Shown here: piece after piece, positions 10,401-22,585 of the stretch
How the letters are laid out: every line of letters starts with the position of its first letter
Position numbering within the stretch: the stretch's first letter is position 1
Notes under the pieces: model-generated
The model's database searches: none
Seen by the model: only the letters and a program-made list of their open reading frames with translations
Told to the model about the DNA's origin: nothing
Assembly: GCA_033063855.1 (NCBI GenBank)
Contig: CP093829.1
Location: forward strand, 11,418,243-11,482,242
Length of the DNA stretch: 64,000 nucleotides
Source: Smittia aterrima
Taxonomy: Eukaryota > Arthropoda > Insecta > Diptera > Chironomidae
Direction: 5' to 3'
Position numbers and translations under genes: made by a program

Positions 10401-12022
10401 ATTCGATTTTTCTTTTCTGTATAAAAAGCACTCACTCTGATGCTGAGGAAGAGACTTTTCATCATTTTCCCATCCATTCGCATCGCGTGAATTGAGAGAT
10501 TTTCTCCGCTCGTCTCGTGGGCTCAATGCTTGTTGCCTCAAAGAAGAGAAAAGTGTAAACAAAGGAGTGTTTTCGTGATAGCTCTTTGTTTATTTTTTAC
10601 GCCAATTTCTCCAACTCCATCACAACACTGGCAATTTATTTATGGAAGAGTAATTTTCCTCGGAAATACTTTCTGGCGGGAAAGTGACTTTAAGTTCAAC
10701 AGTGTGGAATAATTCGTTGCTTATGTCATCCGAAGCAACAATTTGTTTACTCGCGAGCGGTTGTTTCGCCCTCGCAGCAAATTAAAAGAATCGCACTTTG
10801 TTTCTATATAAATTTTCCGTCCTCGTCGCCTCGTGAAACTATTCTCAAAAAATATTCAAAGTAACATGTTTTGGCAACGGAACGAGAAAATATTAAGAAA
10901 GTTTTTTTCTTTCGTTTTTTTTTCTTTCTTTCCTTCTCTTGTGGGGAAAAGAAAAACGAAAGAAGAATGTGGCGACAATATTGTAATGCACAATTTCCGC
11001 CGTGATCGCGATTCAACGAGGTAGGTGGGTGGGTGGAGAAAGACTGCGAAGTTTGGCAACGAGACCGCGAGCACGAAATGTCGATGAAAATGCTTGTTAA
11101 AATGCAATTTACATCCGACCATAATGGTTTCGTTTTGGGGTGCGCTTGAATGTTTGTCAGAAATGATTGCTCGCTTCATGTCTACGGCCTGAGAGAAATT
11201 CGAGAATCATCACCTTGCGCTCAGTGGTTGTTTCATGCGAGATGGCGTGTAAATGTGTGCTTCATACTTGCCGATGATGATGGCGATTCTTGTTTCACTC
11301 GGCGGCTATTTTTAATCACTCTTTGTTTACAACTGAGAGTTTCCATTTAATGGCCATAAATCAAGTCAGCGGTTGCTCTCATGAGTCATGACATCGCTTC
11401 ATTATGATTGACGTGTGCCAGCCTTCGTATCACTTTGAAACATTGATACTCGATTCTAAACTCTTTATGTCTTTCTTTATTTCACAGTCGATGCTGATGA
11501 GATTCGTCGCTTAGGTAAACGCTTTAAGAAATTGGATTTAGATAATTCCGGTGCGTTAAGCATCGATGAGTTCATGTCACTGCCGGAGTTACAACAGAAT
11601 CCATTGGTGCAGAGAGTGATTGATATCTTTGATGCGGATGGAAATGGCGAGGTGGACTTTAAGGAATTCATTCATGGCGTGTCACAGTTTAGTGTAAAAG
11701 GTGATAAATTATCAAAGCTTAAGTTTGCTTTCCGCATCTACGATATGGACAACGACGGTTTCATATCAAATGGAGAGTTATTTCAAGTGAGTATCAATTA
11801 ACGTTGCTAATGTGTCGAACACGCTTTATCAACACTTTGTCGCACTAACAGGTATTGAAGATGATGGTCGGAAACAACCTGAAAGACGCGCAGCTCCAAC
11901 AAATAGTTGATAAGACGATCGTGTTTGCTGATAAGGACGAAGACGGCAAAATTTCGTTCGACGAGTTCTGTTCCGTGGTCGGGAATACGGACATTCACAA
12001 AAAGATGGTCGTCGACGTTTAA
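7487..12022 (+). CDS. CanB: Calcineurin B, regulatory EF-hand subunit
   Basis: Regulatory subunit of the Ca2+/calmodulin-dependent phosphatase calcineurin, cytosolic and membrane-tethered by N-myristoylation. Four coding pieces: 7487-7489 (ATG only), 7670-7709 (40 nt), 11488-11786 and 11852-12022. All introns are GT/AG, and the pieces sum to 513 nt, exactly the 170 residues usual for the family. The N-terminus MGNETSLPMELCSN has Gly2 for myristoylation. Four EF-hands: DLDNSGALSIDE, DADGNGEVDFKE, DMDNDGFISNGE and DKDEDGKISFDE, each with acidic residues at loop positions 1, 3, 5 and 12. Two small exons carry the first 14 residues, so ORF-only reading misses the true start. Intron 2 is 3.8 kb. 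In Drosophila there are two close paralogues; I cannot say which one this matches. Confidence 0.97.
7710..11487 (+). other. CanB intron 2, no additional gene seen
   Basis: A 3.8-kb intron between the micro-exon and the first EF-hand exon. It contains simple pyrimidine tracts (around 10905-10935) and scattered open frames without family resemblance or splice support. It may hold enhancers, but nothing specific can be supported. Confidence 0.7.
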
Positions 12023-15000
12023 TTGTTTCTCGCTCCCGTTTACAAATTCGATTCAAGTTCATCATCCCAAAAGCTCCCCGCCGCTCGCTTCTTACTCTCG
12101 TTCTCTTCATCCCCGTCGTGCGTCGTGAAAAAAAATTGTCCAACAAGAAAACTTTTCATTCAAAATCTCACCCGGTATCACACTCATCGCCCAATCATTC
12201 ATTATCACACACACTCATTATCAAACAAACAACGTTTAATTAATTCTTATTAAAGAAAGTAAAAATGGGGAGGAAGAAATTTAACTTATTGAAAGTTTAA
12301 GGTGAAAAAAATGTTTAGAAAAGTCTTTTTTAACTTGTTCTCTAAGCTTAAGCCCAGGATGATAAGAAGAAAAAACATTGAATTAAACCTTAAACATGAA
12401 GAATGAACACTTGTAATTGATAAGAGATGAAATGCAAATATTCTCACGTTTCTCCCTCATTTCATCCTGTAAAGCTATTCGAAGCGTCGATCGTCACCAT
12501 CAGGTTCAACTTGAAGTAGAAAACATTGCAAAAGGAGGCGTGGATCTTAAAAATGTTTAATATGCGAGCTCTTGTAATATGTGCTAGATCAGTGATATCT
12601 CTACGTCGAGACTAAAACTTTGAAAGACAATTCGATCGGTCTCTGTGTGAATCTAATTCGAATCAGAAACATTATCTTAACGTCTCATATAAACGCAAAG
12701 GCATCACTGATCGTTAAGGAACTTATTTTTATTATTGAGTAATTATTTTTGTTTATTTCCTTTCCAATGTGGCAATTTTAGTTTAGTAAATGATAAGATG
12801 ATGTTTTAATCTCCATAAAATTGGTTGTTGATGTTTTTTTTTTATTAGTTGAGCGCTATCAGCTGTTGGTTCTTGTTATTCAGTCGAGTGCGAAGAAGCA
12901 AATGTGCCATAAACTTATTTATTACTTCGCACGAAATCAATGCATGAGCCACGCGCTCTTATCTGACTTCACATGTTTATTGCGTCACGAAACAACAAAG
13001 AACAAAGATCAGAAGAATTGAATTGTAGAATTCAGTTAACATTTAGTGTTTGGGACGGCTGCAAAAGACTTCTTACACTGATGGTGATTGCCGAACGTTT
13101 GACTTCTCATTTTCCCTTCGCCGCAATCAGGAAAATATTTCAAAAATCAAGTGGGGATTGAGTGAAGTTAAAGTCACAAGGAATTTTTTTTTGAAAGATC
13201 TGATTGATTTGCACAACACACGACGCATCTAGAAAGAAGACATTTGACGACTCTTGAACTTCTCAAACTCCACTGACTTCTTCATCTTGACGATAAAGAA
13301 TTTTCCTTCCCGGAGTGTGACTCTTTTCGAAGAGCGACTTCATGTAAATTTTCTCACCGTTTTCCATTCGAGGAAAAACGTTAAATGGCAAAAGAAAAAT
13401 TTATCTGATAATAGAGATTTTCTTTCACTAAGTTTTCTCTTTACATTTCTTTCGTTCAAACTTTTGAATGTTGATGAAAAATAAGAAAAAGTTTGTGGAA
13501 AATTTTTAATGGCGAATAATATTTTTGTTCAAATGCAACAAAAGAAGAAAAGCACTCTTCGAGTTGAAAAGACGAACAAACTCTTTGATGCGGTTCGGTC
13601 GAGTTTGGACAATGAAAGTTCACAAGCTTAACTTGCCATCCGACTGCACGCGCCACTTCAAAAAAAAGTTTAAATGATCCAAAACAAAAATAAAAAAGCA
13701 ATTTAATCTTTTTATTGACGATGTTTCTATTTTAATGTGCACGAAGTGGATCAAGATAAACAATTCGTATCTTTAACTGCAGTTAAATGGTTTACAACCA
13801 GAAGGGCGATGAATTAAGCTCGCGGATAAATGAAAACGCTGAAGCTTAATATCAAGCGACCGATCTTACATTGATTGCAAAAGAACTTTCATAAACTCCG
13901 CGAACTTTCATCAATCGCCCCCTCTTCAACAGAAAAAGTTCATGATCGTGTGAACCGACGATCATTGAGTTAATTGCGTAAATTCTAATTCGGTGAGAGA
14001 GAAATTTTCTTCTTCTGCGTTAATTATTAAACAAACAAGAGCAAGTGGAGCATACTATACATAAAATAATTATTAAATGAGTAAAGAGAAAATATTTGAA
14101 AACTTGATTAAAGTAATGAAGTAAATTAATTAATTTTAACCTTGAAGGAAGCGAAGATTAAACATGAAGAAGAAAAATGATAAGAACTCTTTATATACTT
14201 TTTAGAATTTCTATTAAACTATTGAATTAAACATCAAAACGAGCATCAATCTTTAGAGCAAGGAAAATATAATTAAACTCTTCTGAAAGCCAGTCAACTT
14301 CTCTGACTGTTAGCTTGAGACACAGGAGTCGAATCATTCATAGATAGAAATCCTTTTCAATATTTAATCAAAGGTTTCAAGTGAATGCCCTTTTCTGGAT
14401 GGAATCAGTGAATGAATGCTGACGTCGATCATGAACAAAACGTTGAACAGCATCTGTGAAGCGACAAAATATGAAAATCTAGTCAAATACATTAAAATGA
14501 TTAAATTTTGTGCTCGAAAAAGAAGAATAAAATGATAAAAACCTCTGTTGTCGCTTCAGGTGAAGTTGTGCATGACATTGGCTTCTCATCTTTGCTCTCC
14601 TCTACCTAAAGGCTTTCAACGACATCATGACCTTTTCGATATTTCTTTATGGACAAAAAGACAAAAAAAAATAATTTCAACCTTGGTTTACTTTATCAAT
14701 TTAAAGGCGGAAGCGCGGGACGCAAGGCGTTGTGGAATCCGATTACGAGTTGAGAGATCTAATCAGTTTGTTTGTAAATTGCATCATAATTAGGTTTCAC
14801 TTCGTGCTGCTTCATCGTCGCTTCTTCCCCAGTCCTCTCTATGACTCTCTCTCTCTCTTCCTTTCAATCTTTATCTGACACTTTTTATTTTGTTACTTTC
14901 CCTTTTTCTATTCGATGGAAAAACATAAAAAGAAAAATAACTTCAAGGCACTGAAAAAAGAAAATTAAATTTTAAATGCAAAAGAGAAAAGTTATATTAA

Positions 15001-17917
15001 AAAACACACACACACTCACAGTGAAGTAATGAAACTTTTAATTCGTTGTATATTTAAACAAAGAAATATGAAATATGTGGTTAGCTTAATTAAAGAAAAA
15101 ATGATGAAACAGAAGTGGAGAGTTTTAAATAGTTTGAAAAGTTTTTAGGAAAACTCTTTAGTTGCTAAATTTCCAGGAAATGCCAAGTTCTTCTTTCATC
15201 CAATTAGATAAATCATTTAATTTCTCTGGCGAGCAAACTTCTAATTGAGCAAACAAACTTCTTTCGGAGTTTGTTTTTGCTTTTTCGTTCAAGTCGCTTA
15301 TGAAGTTGAAAGGTTTCATGGGAGAAATTTCCACTTTTGATTCGACGATGAAATTCTATTAAACAACATTCGATGTGGATGAAGCTTCGTATCTCTTGAG
15401 AATCGTCTTGAATCCAACATGATTCAAGGGAAAGATCCAAAGATCTTCTAAGCCCTCAAGTGTCTCGTTGAAACAAAAGTACGAAGATTTTCCTCCCTTT
15501 TCAGCTTCAAGAGCTTCTTAATGGAAAATCGATGAAAGGGATAAAGTTCAATATTTAATGAAAAAAAGCTTTCAAGAGTTCAAAATTACTCGAAGTTTTA
15601 TGTTCATGTCAAAACGTCGATGTGAAAAGGAAGACGAAGAAGGCACTCGAGGAGATAAACTTTTATTTATTCAGCGCTAATTAAGTCATTTTATGTCTCA
15701 ATAATAAAAGAAACCAGAACATTATTCTTATTAATGAATCTAGCGTATGCTTCAGTTAATTTCGTATCGACGTGGCTGTCAATTCTTTTGAAGTTTCCCT
15801 GAGCTACTTTTCTCACCCCCATGGCTCTGCGAAATTCCTTAACTCACCGATTTATGGAAACAGTTAGCATGCTGAATATTTTATGTGAGTTTTAATTGTG
15901 AAAGTTGTTCAGTTTCTCGCTTCCGCTCGGTTTCAACTTCGAGTCCTTCGGTGAAAAAGTTTTATGTCGTAAAATATGTAAAGGGACTAATGAAAACAAC
16001 CTTCATGTTTTTGTGCTTGAAATAACTGATAAAAGTTTCCTACTTCAGTACGACGGGCGGCTTTGTTATCGTTTTCAATTCGAGTCGTCAGGGAAAATTG
16101 TCTTGCAAAACGTGACGAAACTTCTGCCAACTTCCATCAACTCCTCGGACGTGATTATCAGGCGCATCGTCTAAACGTCTCAACAGCAGTTTATGAAAAG
16201 TTTATCGTCGTGACAAAAAAGCTTTCTCAAGGAGAAAATAATTGATTCTGAAATTTGTTGATTCATCATCGTGTCGATAGTTTCATCATCGTCGACACAT
16301 GTTGATGGTGACACTTTTGGGTCCATGTGTGGTTTTACTCGAGTCGTGTTCATAAAACTTTGAAGAAGTCGTTCAACATCTGAATGAATGTCAAAAAGAA
16401 AAAAAATTATTTCGAATTTATGCAATTTCCTTTATTATCTCATTCAGTGCAATTGGGGGAGTTTAATATAAAAAGTACGCGAGTCCATCGATCACTTTCA
16501 TCGTCACCTGTCGCTGATTTCTTTTTCCGTAATCTTACTAAGTGATTGATGAACGTCGCGAGGTCATCATCATCACTTAAACATCAATTTAGATCGTCGA
16601 GAGCAAGGGCTCACACTTGTTTGACTTTGATTGAAGTCCCGTGAAAAGGTTCGGATCATAAAATCGACGTTTTCTTCTTAAAAATGTTCTTACACCTTAA
16701 AACACGATGCACGTTGGGAAATTTTTTAAGTTACAATTCATTGCCTCGTTCAACCAGCTCATCTCAAAAGGGAAACAAACTTTTTCCATTTGGCCTTCGC
16801 CCTTCCAACCCATCGCACAACATTTTCCATAAATCTCTTCACCATAAACTTTCAATATTTTCTTATTCATCAACATGTTTCGACTTCCCTCCCTTCTTGA
16901 AATTTTGGCACTTCTGCTGAATAAATCATCGTTCTCAATCAGTTTGAAATCTCTTCGTTTGGCGTAATTGAAATTGAACTTATTTTCTATTGGCTCAGTT
17001 AACTTTTCAATTGCATTTTCGTGTGTTGGTTAAGTTGAATAATCATCGAGTTCTATATTTGTTGATATGAAAGTTTTGACTCGAACTCGTTGGGTTTGCA
17101 GTTTCGTGGAATGTAAAAAATTGATGACTTTACTATTCTAAACACATTGAGTATTATTGAATGAATGATTGACGTTTTGAGGACCATTCGCAAAGCAATC
17201 AAATGAATATCACAATCTCCAATAAACTTTATATTTTAATTTCGTTAAACGAAGTTGCCCATTCAACGAATGGCCCTCATAATAAATATTGACATATAAA
17301 GTCTAAATGCTTGTAAAATTGTTTCTGGAAATATTCATCACTTCAAATTTTATGACGACAGAGCGGACAGCACTTTTTTCCGCCAATAATTTGCATTTTG
17401 CATGAACGACAAGAATGCTCGACACTGCCGAGTCGACAGCAACTTTTCCGTCTGCACAAACACATTTGAATAATCAATTAAATGCACATCGTTTTATGCA
17501 CCATCGGTGAGCTATGAAAACTTTCATCGTTGCAGGCAAAATATTTTTGGATCATTGTTAATAAAGAGAGGAAAAAGAAATATTTCGAGATGGGGAAAGT
17601 TTTAACAATCCGCTTGAGAATTTAGAAGTTTTCATTTGATCGTTAATGATGTAAAGTTTCTGTTGAATTCTTGAGGGAATCTTCCTCGAAGGAAGAAGAA
17701 ATTTCCGGAAAACTTGTAACAAGCGTTCTTGTCTCAGATTTCCAAAAATGTTTTTTTTTTGAAATGATTTCATGATTTTCTTTGGGTTTGTTTGAATTTA
17801 CTAATTCTCCTTAAAAATCTTTGTTGAAGCGTAAACGTAAAATTTTGAGCAAACGAAACGATAAAGTCTGAATTAATCTCGAATGTTTATGAAAATCTTG
17901 AATACTTCGGTTTAAAT
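12023..17917. other. CanB 3' UTR and 5.8-kb non-coding region
   Basis: The beginning is CanB 3' UTR. The rest has no ORF with a recognisable domain on either strand. Short CA and CT simple repeats lie at about 15003-15018 and 14846-14860. CanB and syntenin converge on this region. Confidence 0.6.
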
Positions 17918-18999
17918 TTAAAAGTCAGGAATTGAGTGATCCATTTTATCCTTAATCATCGAGGCTGAAAGTTTCTTCATCATGTGGTCGTACAAGAAGG
18001 TTGGCATAATTGTAACAGTGACAACTCTTTCAGCATTCGCGATTATTTTCGTAATTTCCTTGTCCTTCAAGGAAATCTGAAAAGAATGATTCATTTAATT
18101 TTTAATCGTGTTCACAAAATAACTACCAAACTTACCACATTTTGTCCGTCGATCTCCAAGAGCTGATGTTCAATCAACAAACCGTTTCGTGCAGCTGAAG
18201 AATCTTTAACGATGGAAATGATTTTACCATTCTTGAACTGAAAGCCGACACAGTTGCTGCTGTCCTTGTGTAAAGTAACGATGCGTTCGAATGGACGATC
18301 TCTGATGACCACAGAAATATTGTTGTGTGCAGACTTCTTCAACAATTTGTGAACATCATCAACAGAATATCCGGCGACCGTCGTGTTATTCACCTGTAAT
18401 ATTTGATCTCCAAAACGCAAACCAGCCATTGCAGCTAAAAGAAAATTTCAGAAATAATAAATAAAATAAAATTATTCTACAACGAGTTCCTAAATTTCGT
18501 AAACCTAAAATGTACCTGGTGAATCACGAACAACAACGCAGACAAAAATTCCTTTGTTGATTGATTGAACACGAAGCCCAATTTTCCCTTTTCCATCCTT
18601 GCATAAGATAAGTTCACGGATTCCGTTAGTTGAACCGGCACGAGCTAATCCAATCGAGCTACCGCTCAAAGGAGCAACCATATTATTTGGCATTGACGGT
18701 GGAACGTAAGACGTCAATTGCTGGCTTGGTCCTTTTTCTTGTAGGTATTCGGGCATATTAGCAGCAATCATGTCGTGTGAAAGCTCCAAACCCATGTAAT
18801 CTACGAGATCAGGATAAACTGGAGACTGCACTGGTGATGAGCCCATTGGTGGGGCTGATGGCACTCCAGGAACAGTCAGAGTTGGGTAAGCATGTTGATT
18901 CATTAGATGATGCTGCTCTGAAATGACGTCGAATGCTTGTTTTTGCGCTCGGAAAGTCTGGTCAACCTTCAAGTCCTCCAACGATGGATACAAAGACAT
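17918..18999 (-). CDS. Sdcbp: Syntenin (tandem PDZ adaptor)
   Basis: Minus-strand exons 18999-18516, 18434-18136 and 18076-17918 with GT/AG introns in matching phase give 313 residues (vertebrate syntenin-1 is 298). The N-terminus starts MSLYPSLEDLKVDQ as in vertebrates and keeps three YPxL motifs (LYPSL, AYPTL, VYPDL), the type bound by ALIX. PDZ1 starts at RELILCKDGKGKIGLRVQ (binding loop KIGLRV). PDZ2 follows DRPFERIVTLHKDSS (loop CVGFQF, then NGKIISIVKDSSAARNGLL). The C-terminal exon encodes TVTIMPTFLYDHMMKKLSAS and ends HSIPDF. The last exon is too short to stand out as an ORF. Syntenins link syndecans, phosphoinositides and ALIX/ESCRT in endosome and exosome traffic. The first coding exon starts at 19007 after a good acceptor, so at least one 5' UTR exon lies upstream, perhaps ending at 20300. 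Confidence 0.96.
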
Positions 19000-19403
19000 T
19001 TCGATACCTAAAAAAAGAAAGAACATAATGTTAAAAAAACAACAATTAGAAACAATTAAAAAGAACCAGATGCCCGTTGGGGACATGTCGCATTTTAATT
19101 TATTTTATTAGCTTCATGTTTATTCGCTCTTTTCCAATGTTATCAAAAGGTCATCGTCCTATGAGATTCTCTACAGTTGCACATGGCGTAATTTCAATAT
19201 TTATTTTATAATATTTCTGGCTTATTTCTTTCAAGAGCTTCAAATATATGTGAAGCGTGCTTTGCAGAGAAAGCCGAGATAACGTTCCATGTCTTTGTGA
19301 AACAAAAATAAATTTCTGACTCGAAGAAAACTTTCAAGAGAAGAATTGCGCAATGTTTACTTTGAAATTTTATTCAAGAAGATTTTCTTTGAAAGTTTCA
19401 GAT

Positions 19404-19994
19404 TTAGCATTGCTTCGAGCGATAGATGTAGAAAGTCTCGACATTGTTGTCGTCGAAATTGGGCTTGTCAGTCTTTGAGCACACAACGTCAGCGCCGTGT
19501 TTTTGAACAAAAATTTTGGACATTTCGCCGGGATTCAGAGTTTGCTCGAGATAATGAGAACCCAAGCGATCTTGTTTCGTCTCCTTGGGCGACTTGAATG
19601 AATTCTTGACTTTCTTTTGTGGCGGTTTGATTGAAGACAAGATACTACGCACTTCGCAGTCAGGATCAGTCACACGAAGTAGATCCTTGAAATCTTTCTC
19701 GAAAGCGCAATAGCGCATCTTCAAAGCTTCAACTAAATTCGAATCCAAGTCATTAAAAGGACTTTTTTGTGGCGCTTTGAGCGATGTATGCGAATCTTCG
19801 AATTGTTTTAAAATCTTATTCTTTATGACACACGGATTAGGAGCGAAGGTGTTAATGTAAGATTCCAAATCGTAATCGCCATCGTTAATGCTTATCAATT
19901 TAGCTCCAACACGGACGAAATTATTTAAATACTTTTCTCGTTGACTTCTCAAGAAAGCGAAGTATTGTTCGGTCTTTTCCATCTTCAAATCCAT
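19404..19994 (-). CDS. Unrecognised 196-residue protein, single exon
   Basis: An intact minus-strand ORF starting MDLKMEKTEQYF and ending YIYRSKQC. No signal peptide or membrane segment is seen. The composition is mixed and charged; the first third is probably helical, followed by a Pro/Lys-rich linker (SSIKPPQKKVKNSFKSP). The length and non-repetitive composition make it look like a real gene. No family was recognised. A minus-strand AATAAA (TTTATT near 19200) lies about 200 nt past the stop, suggesting its own transcript. It sits between the syntenin coding start and a possible upstream syntenin 5' exon, same strand, so it may be nested in that intron or share a promoter with syntenin. Confidence 0.65.
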   Translation of the reverse strand: MDLKMEKTEQYFAFLRSQREKYLNNFVRVGAKLISINDGDYDLESYINTFAPNPCVIKNKILKQFEDSHTSLKAPQKSPFNDLDSNLVEALKMRYCAFEKDFKDLLRVTDPDCEVRSILSSIKPPQKKVKNSFKSPKETKQDRLGSHYLEQTLNPGEMSKIFVQKHGADVVCSKTDKPNFDDNNVETFYIYRSKQC

Positions 19995-20299
19995 CGCGGA
20001 TAATTAACAATTAGTAAATAGACAATGAGTAAGAAGTTTGAAATTATTTGAAATGGAAATTCCCAAAGCGATGCTTGCTTATTTCAATAAAATTTTCACG
20101 TTCTCTTTGAGAGATTGAATGAGTCACAGAGGCCGCGTTTGTTTACGCAAGAATCATAAAACTACGAAATCGGCTCATGAATCATTGATTGTGTTGACTC
20201 AGAATGATGTGAAGAAACAACCCTCGCGTAATCAACATTTTTTAGATAACAAGTCGCCGAAAGTCTCGGTTTTTTTGCAAAATAAACAGAAAAACTTAC

Positions 20300-20370
20300 C
20301 GTGAAATGAGACAACAAAGAAATTTGATGAAATGTTTTGAAAATAAAAGGAATCGACTGAATGGCACCAC
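20300..20370 (-). other. Candidate 5' UTR exon with splice donor (syntenin or the 19404 gene)
   Basis: On the minus strand, TTTCACG followed by GTAAGTTTT at 20299 makes a strong donor. It could join the syntenin acceptor at 19007/19008, or a weaker acceptor near 20110 leading into the 19404-19994 gene. The 5' boundary is unknown and the coordinates are approximate. Confidence 0.3.
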
Positions 20371-21010
20371 TTTTTCACTTGAATGGCTTATGCTTGTTGT
20401 GTTCAAAGTATTAACTAACTCTGTTCCTTTTTAAAACAGCTGTATTAAGCTCTTTTTTTTTATTATGTTCACTTACAGCAAAAACTTGAGATATATTGAA
20501 GCGAAGCTTTTTAAACTGACGCCAGGAATGTTAAATGAAACTTTAATACAATTCATATGGTAAATGGAAACTATAATACAATTAATACAACTCAAATGTT
20601 TTTATAAATTGGTGTATGAACTAGTCGTTGATATGGATCCTTTGCAATCTCAATCTTTTCTGTAAACTCTCGACAAGAAAACTAAACGTGAAATACGAAG
20701 ATATATTTTATCTTCACTTTAACAACCCTGAATGAAGCGTAGTGAAGCGGACTTTCAAAAAAATTTCCAACGGGATAAAAAATTAAAATTGTACAATTTT
20801 AAATAAGCTCTGTTCAGGCGGTCAGTGTGATTTCGAAAAATCAAACGCTAACTACGCGTTATCTCGGCTCAAAACAGAAAATAAACAAAATATAAAACTA
20901 AATTTATTTGATGAAATCCCACAAATTTAAAAGTTTAATACAATGCTCGCAAAGCTCGTGGCAATAAGTTTTCGCGGTTTTCTTTTATAAATTACTTGTG
21001 AGGTGTCGAT
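20371..21010. other. Non-coding stretch upstream of the first small secreted-protein gene
   Basis: AT-rich, no ORF of note. TATAAAT occurs at 20986-20992, but it is too close to the ATG at 21011 to serve that start in the usual way. Confidence 0.4.
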
Positions 21011-21233
21011 ATGAAATTTATTTTTCTCGTCGTTTTGATATTTTTTTCAAGTGGAGTAAGACTCATTTTTTCTGGCGAAGGAGTAGAGAAATAAGTTTTT
21101 GATCCTTTAGGTCTGGTCAATAGTCATAATGCCAGCAAACTCTGTTATTCTAACTAGTCTCGTGACGTATTTCACTGGCAATGGCAAGAAGTCGAGGGGG
21201 TTAAACAAACAAACAACAATCAAGGACGTTTGA
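21011..21233 (+). CDS. Putative small secreted peptide (55 aa), two exons
   Basis: Exon 21011-21055 encodes MKFIFLVVLIFFSSG, a classic signal peptide core, and stops at a GTAAGA donor. After a 55-nt intron, exon 21111-21233 (acceptor CTTTAG) continues in phase 0 with VWSIVIMPANSVILTSLVTY and ends TIKDV-stop. An AATAAA at 21290-21295 lies 57 nt after the stop. The mature part is about 40 residues without cysteines and contains a dibasic GNGKKSRG segment, which could be a prohormone-type cleavage site. No known family was recognised. Support comes from the signal peptide, splice pair, in-frame joining and poly(A) signal; no homology is claimed. Confidence 0.45.
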
Positions 21234-22063
21234 ACGTCGTCAATGACAAAGATTCCAGTTTATCAGAGATTAGAAAAATCTTTAATTAAAATAAATTAAG
21301 ATTATCAACTTTACTAAAAGTTTTGTAAGTATACACTCACTTCGTAATTTATTTTTGCTCGCTAAGTGGGAAAACTTTTGTAAAAGTCGTTCACCTGTTG
21401 CTTTTCCAGATGAGACAAAATATTTTCTTACGTCGTAAGCATGGGATGAGTGACGTCAAGTTTGAGATTATCTACAGCAAATGTTGTTTTCTAATGAGCG
21501 ATGATCTGGAAAGAAACTGATAAGAGACATGAAAGAAGTCAAAGAGAGTCGATCGAGATGAAAGATGAGAGGAAAACTTTCAAGAAATTCTTGTCTCAAG
21601 TCGCTCGACAAATAAAGTTTTTACTTTTGTATAAATACGAATAAGTTGTTTTCAATAAAACAGAATATTACGGTCAATACCGTCTATCAAAGACCTTAAA
21701 TTTTTAATGACATTCATTCTGTCATCTTATCCTCAGACATCTCTTAACATTGATGACTCAGTCGACTGTCTCCTAGCTAGAACTCCCTGAAGATTCGTAT
21801 GACTGTATTCTGGCTTCAAGAAAATTGAAATTGTTTTTCTCAAGGTTCACCTTCGTGCTCGCACCTGCTTTCATAAGATGAAGCTTCTCGTTCGGTTGTA
21901 TTACTCAAACTTTTGTTAAAATGAGATACACTCCTTTGTTCAATGGCTTGTTGATACAGCTTGTGAGACTTTAAATTTGTCTCGCGAAAGCGTTAAACGA
22001 ATTTTATCCCAGACAGTCACTCATCATTTCTTCAAGTTTAAGCATCTCAATCACAATTGAAAT
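21234..22063 (+). other. Spacer with candidate TATA promoter between the two small secreted-protein genes
   Basis: Contains the poly(A) signal of the upstream mini-gene and a strong TATAAATA at 21630-21637, which could start a 5' leader for the gene at 22064. No ORF of note. Confidence 0.4.
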
Positions 22064-22498
22064 ATGAAATTCTTAATCATCTTCTTAGTCACGTTAGCAT
22101 TAGTAAGTTGTTGATTACGTTGCAAAGCTCTTCGCTCTAACTTCAGCTAATATTTTCAGGCTTCAGCTAGTCCTTTCGAATACGACGAGGATGATGAAGA
22201 TTTACAACCAGTCACTAACGAAACTTTATTTTCCAACGAAAACTCAACCGACTCTAACGAAACCTCAACCAAGGTCACGACTATTGTGAATCCCATTTTC
22301 GAAAAGATAGAATTCGATGTGCCTTCGGATCCTGAAAGTGAAGTCGATGTCAAGGAAAAAGCCGATCTACCAACCACTAAAGAACCGAAAACTGAAACCA
22401 CGACTACAAAAGGAAATAGCAAAGGTGCAGCAAGTACTTTGTTTGGTTCAACTCTACTTATCGGAATAGCTTTAATTTTATGTAAACTTCAAGAATAA
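22064..22498 (+). CDS. Small Thr/Ser-rich surface protein, probably GPI-anchored (125 aa)
   Basis: Exon 22064-22102 encodes MKFLIIFLVTLAL, the signal peptide core. After a 57-nt GT/AG intron, exon 22160-22498 continues in phase 0 with ASASPFEYDEDDEDLQP. The mature region is acidic with N-glycosylation sequons (NET, NST, NET) and a Thr-rich stretch (KTETTTTKGNSKG) suited to O-glycosylation. It ends in a hydrophobic tail (STLFGSTLLIGIALILCKLQ) after small residues, as in GPI-anchor signals; a single-pass anchor is the alternative. No enzymatic domain. Exon layout mirrors the mini-gene at 21011. The AATAAA at 22495-22500 overlaps the stop codon, so the 3' UTR is very short. The next gene converges on it 87 nt away. 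Confidence 0.75.
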
Positions 22499-22585
22499 AA
22501 ATTTGATTTAAATACTTTTTGATAACCTTTGGCTCTAAAGCTTTTTTAACCAGGAGTTTGAACTCAAGGGGACTCGCCTTCGCTT

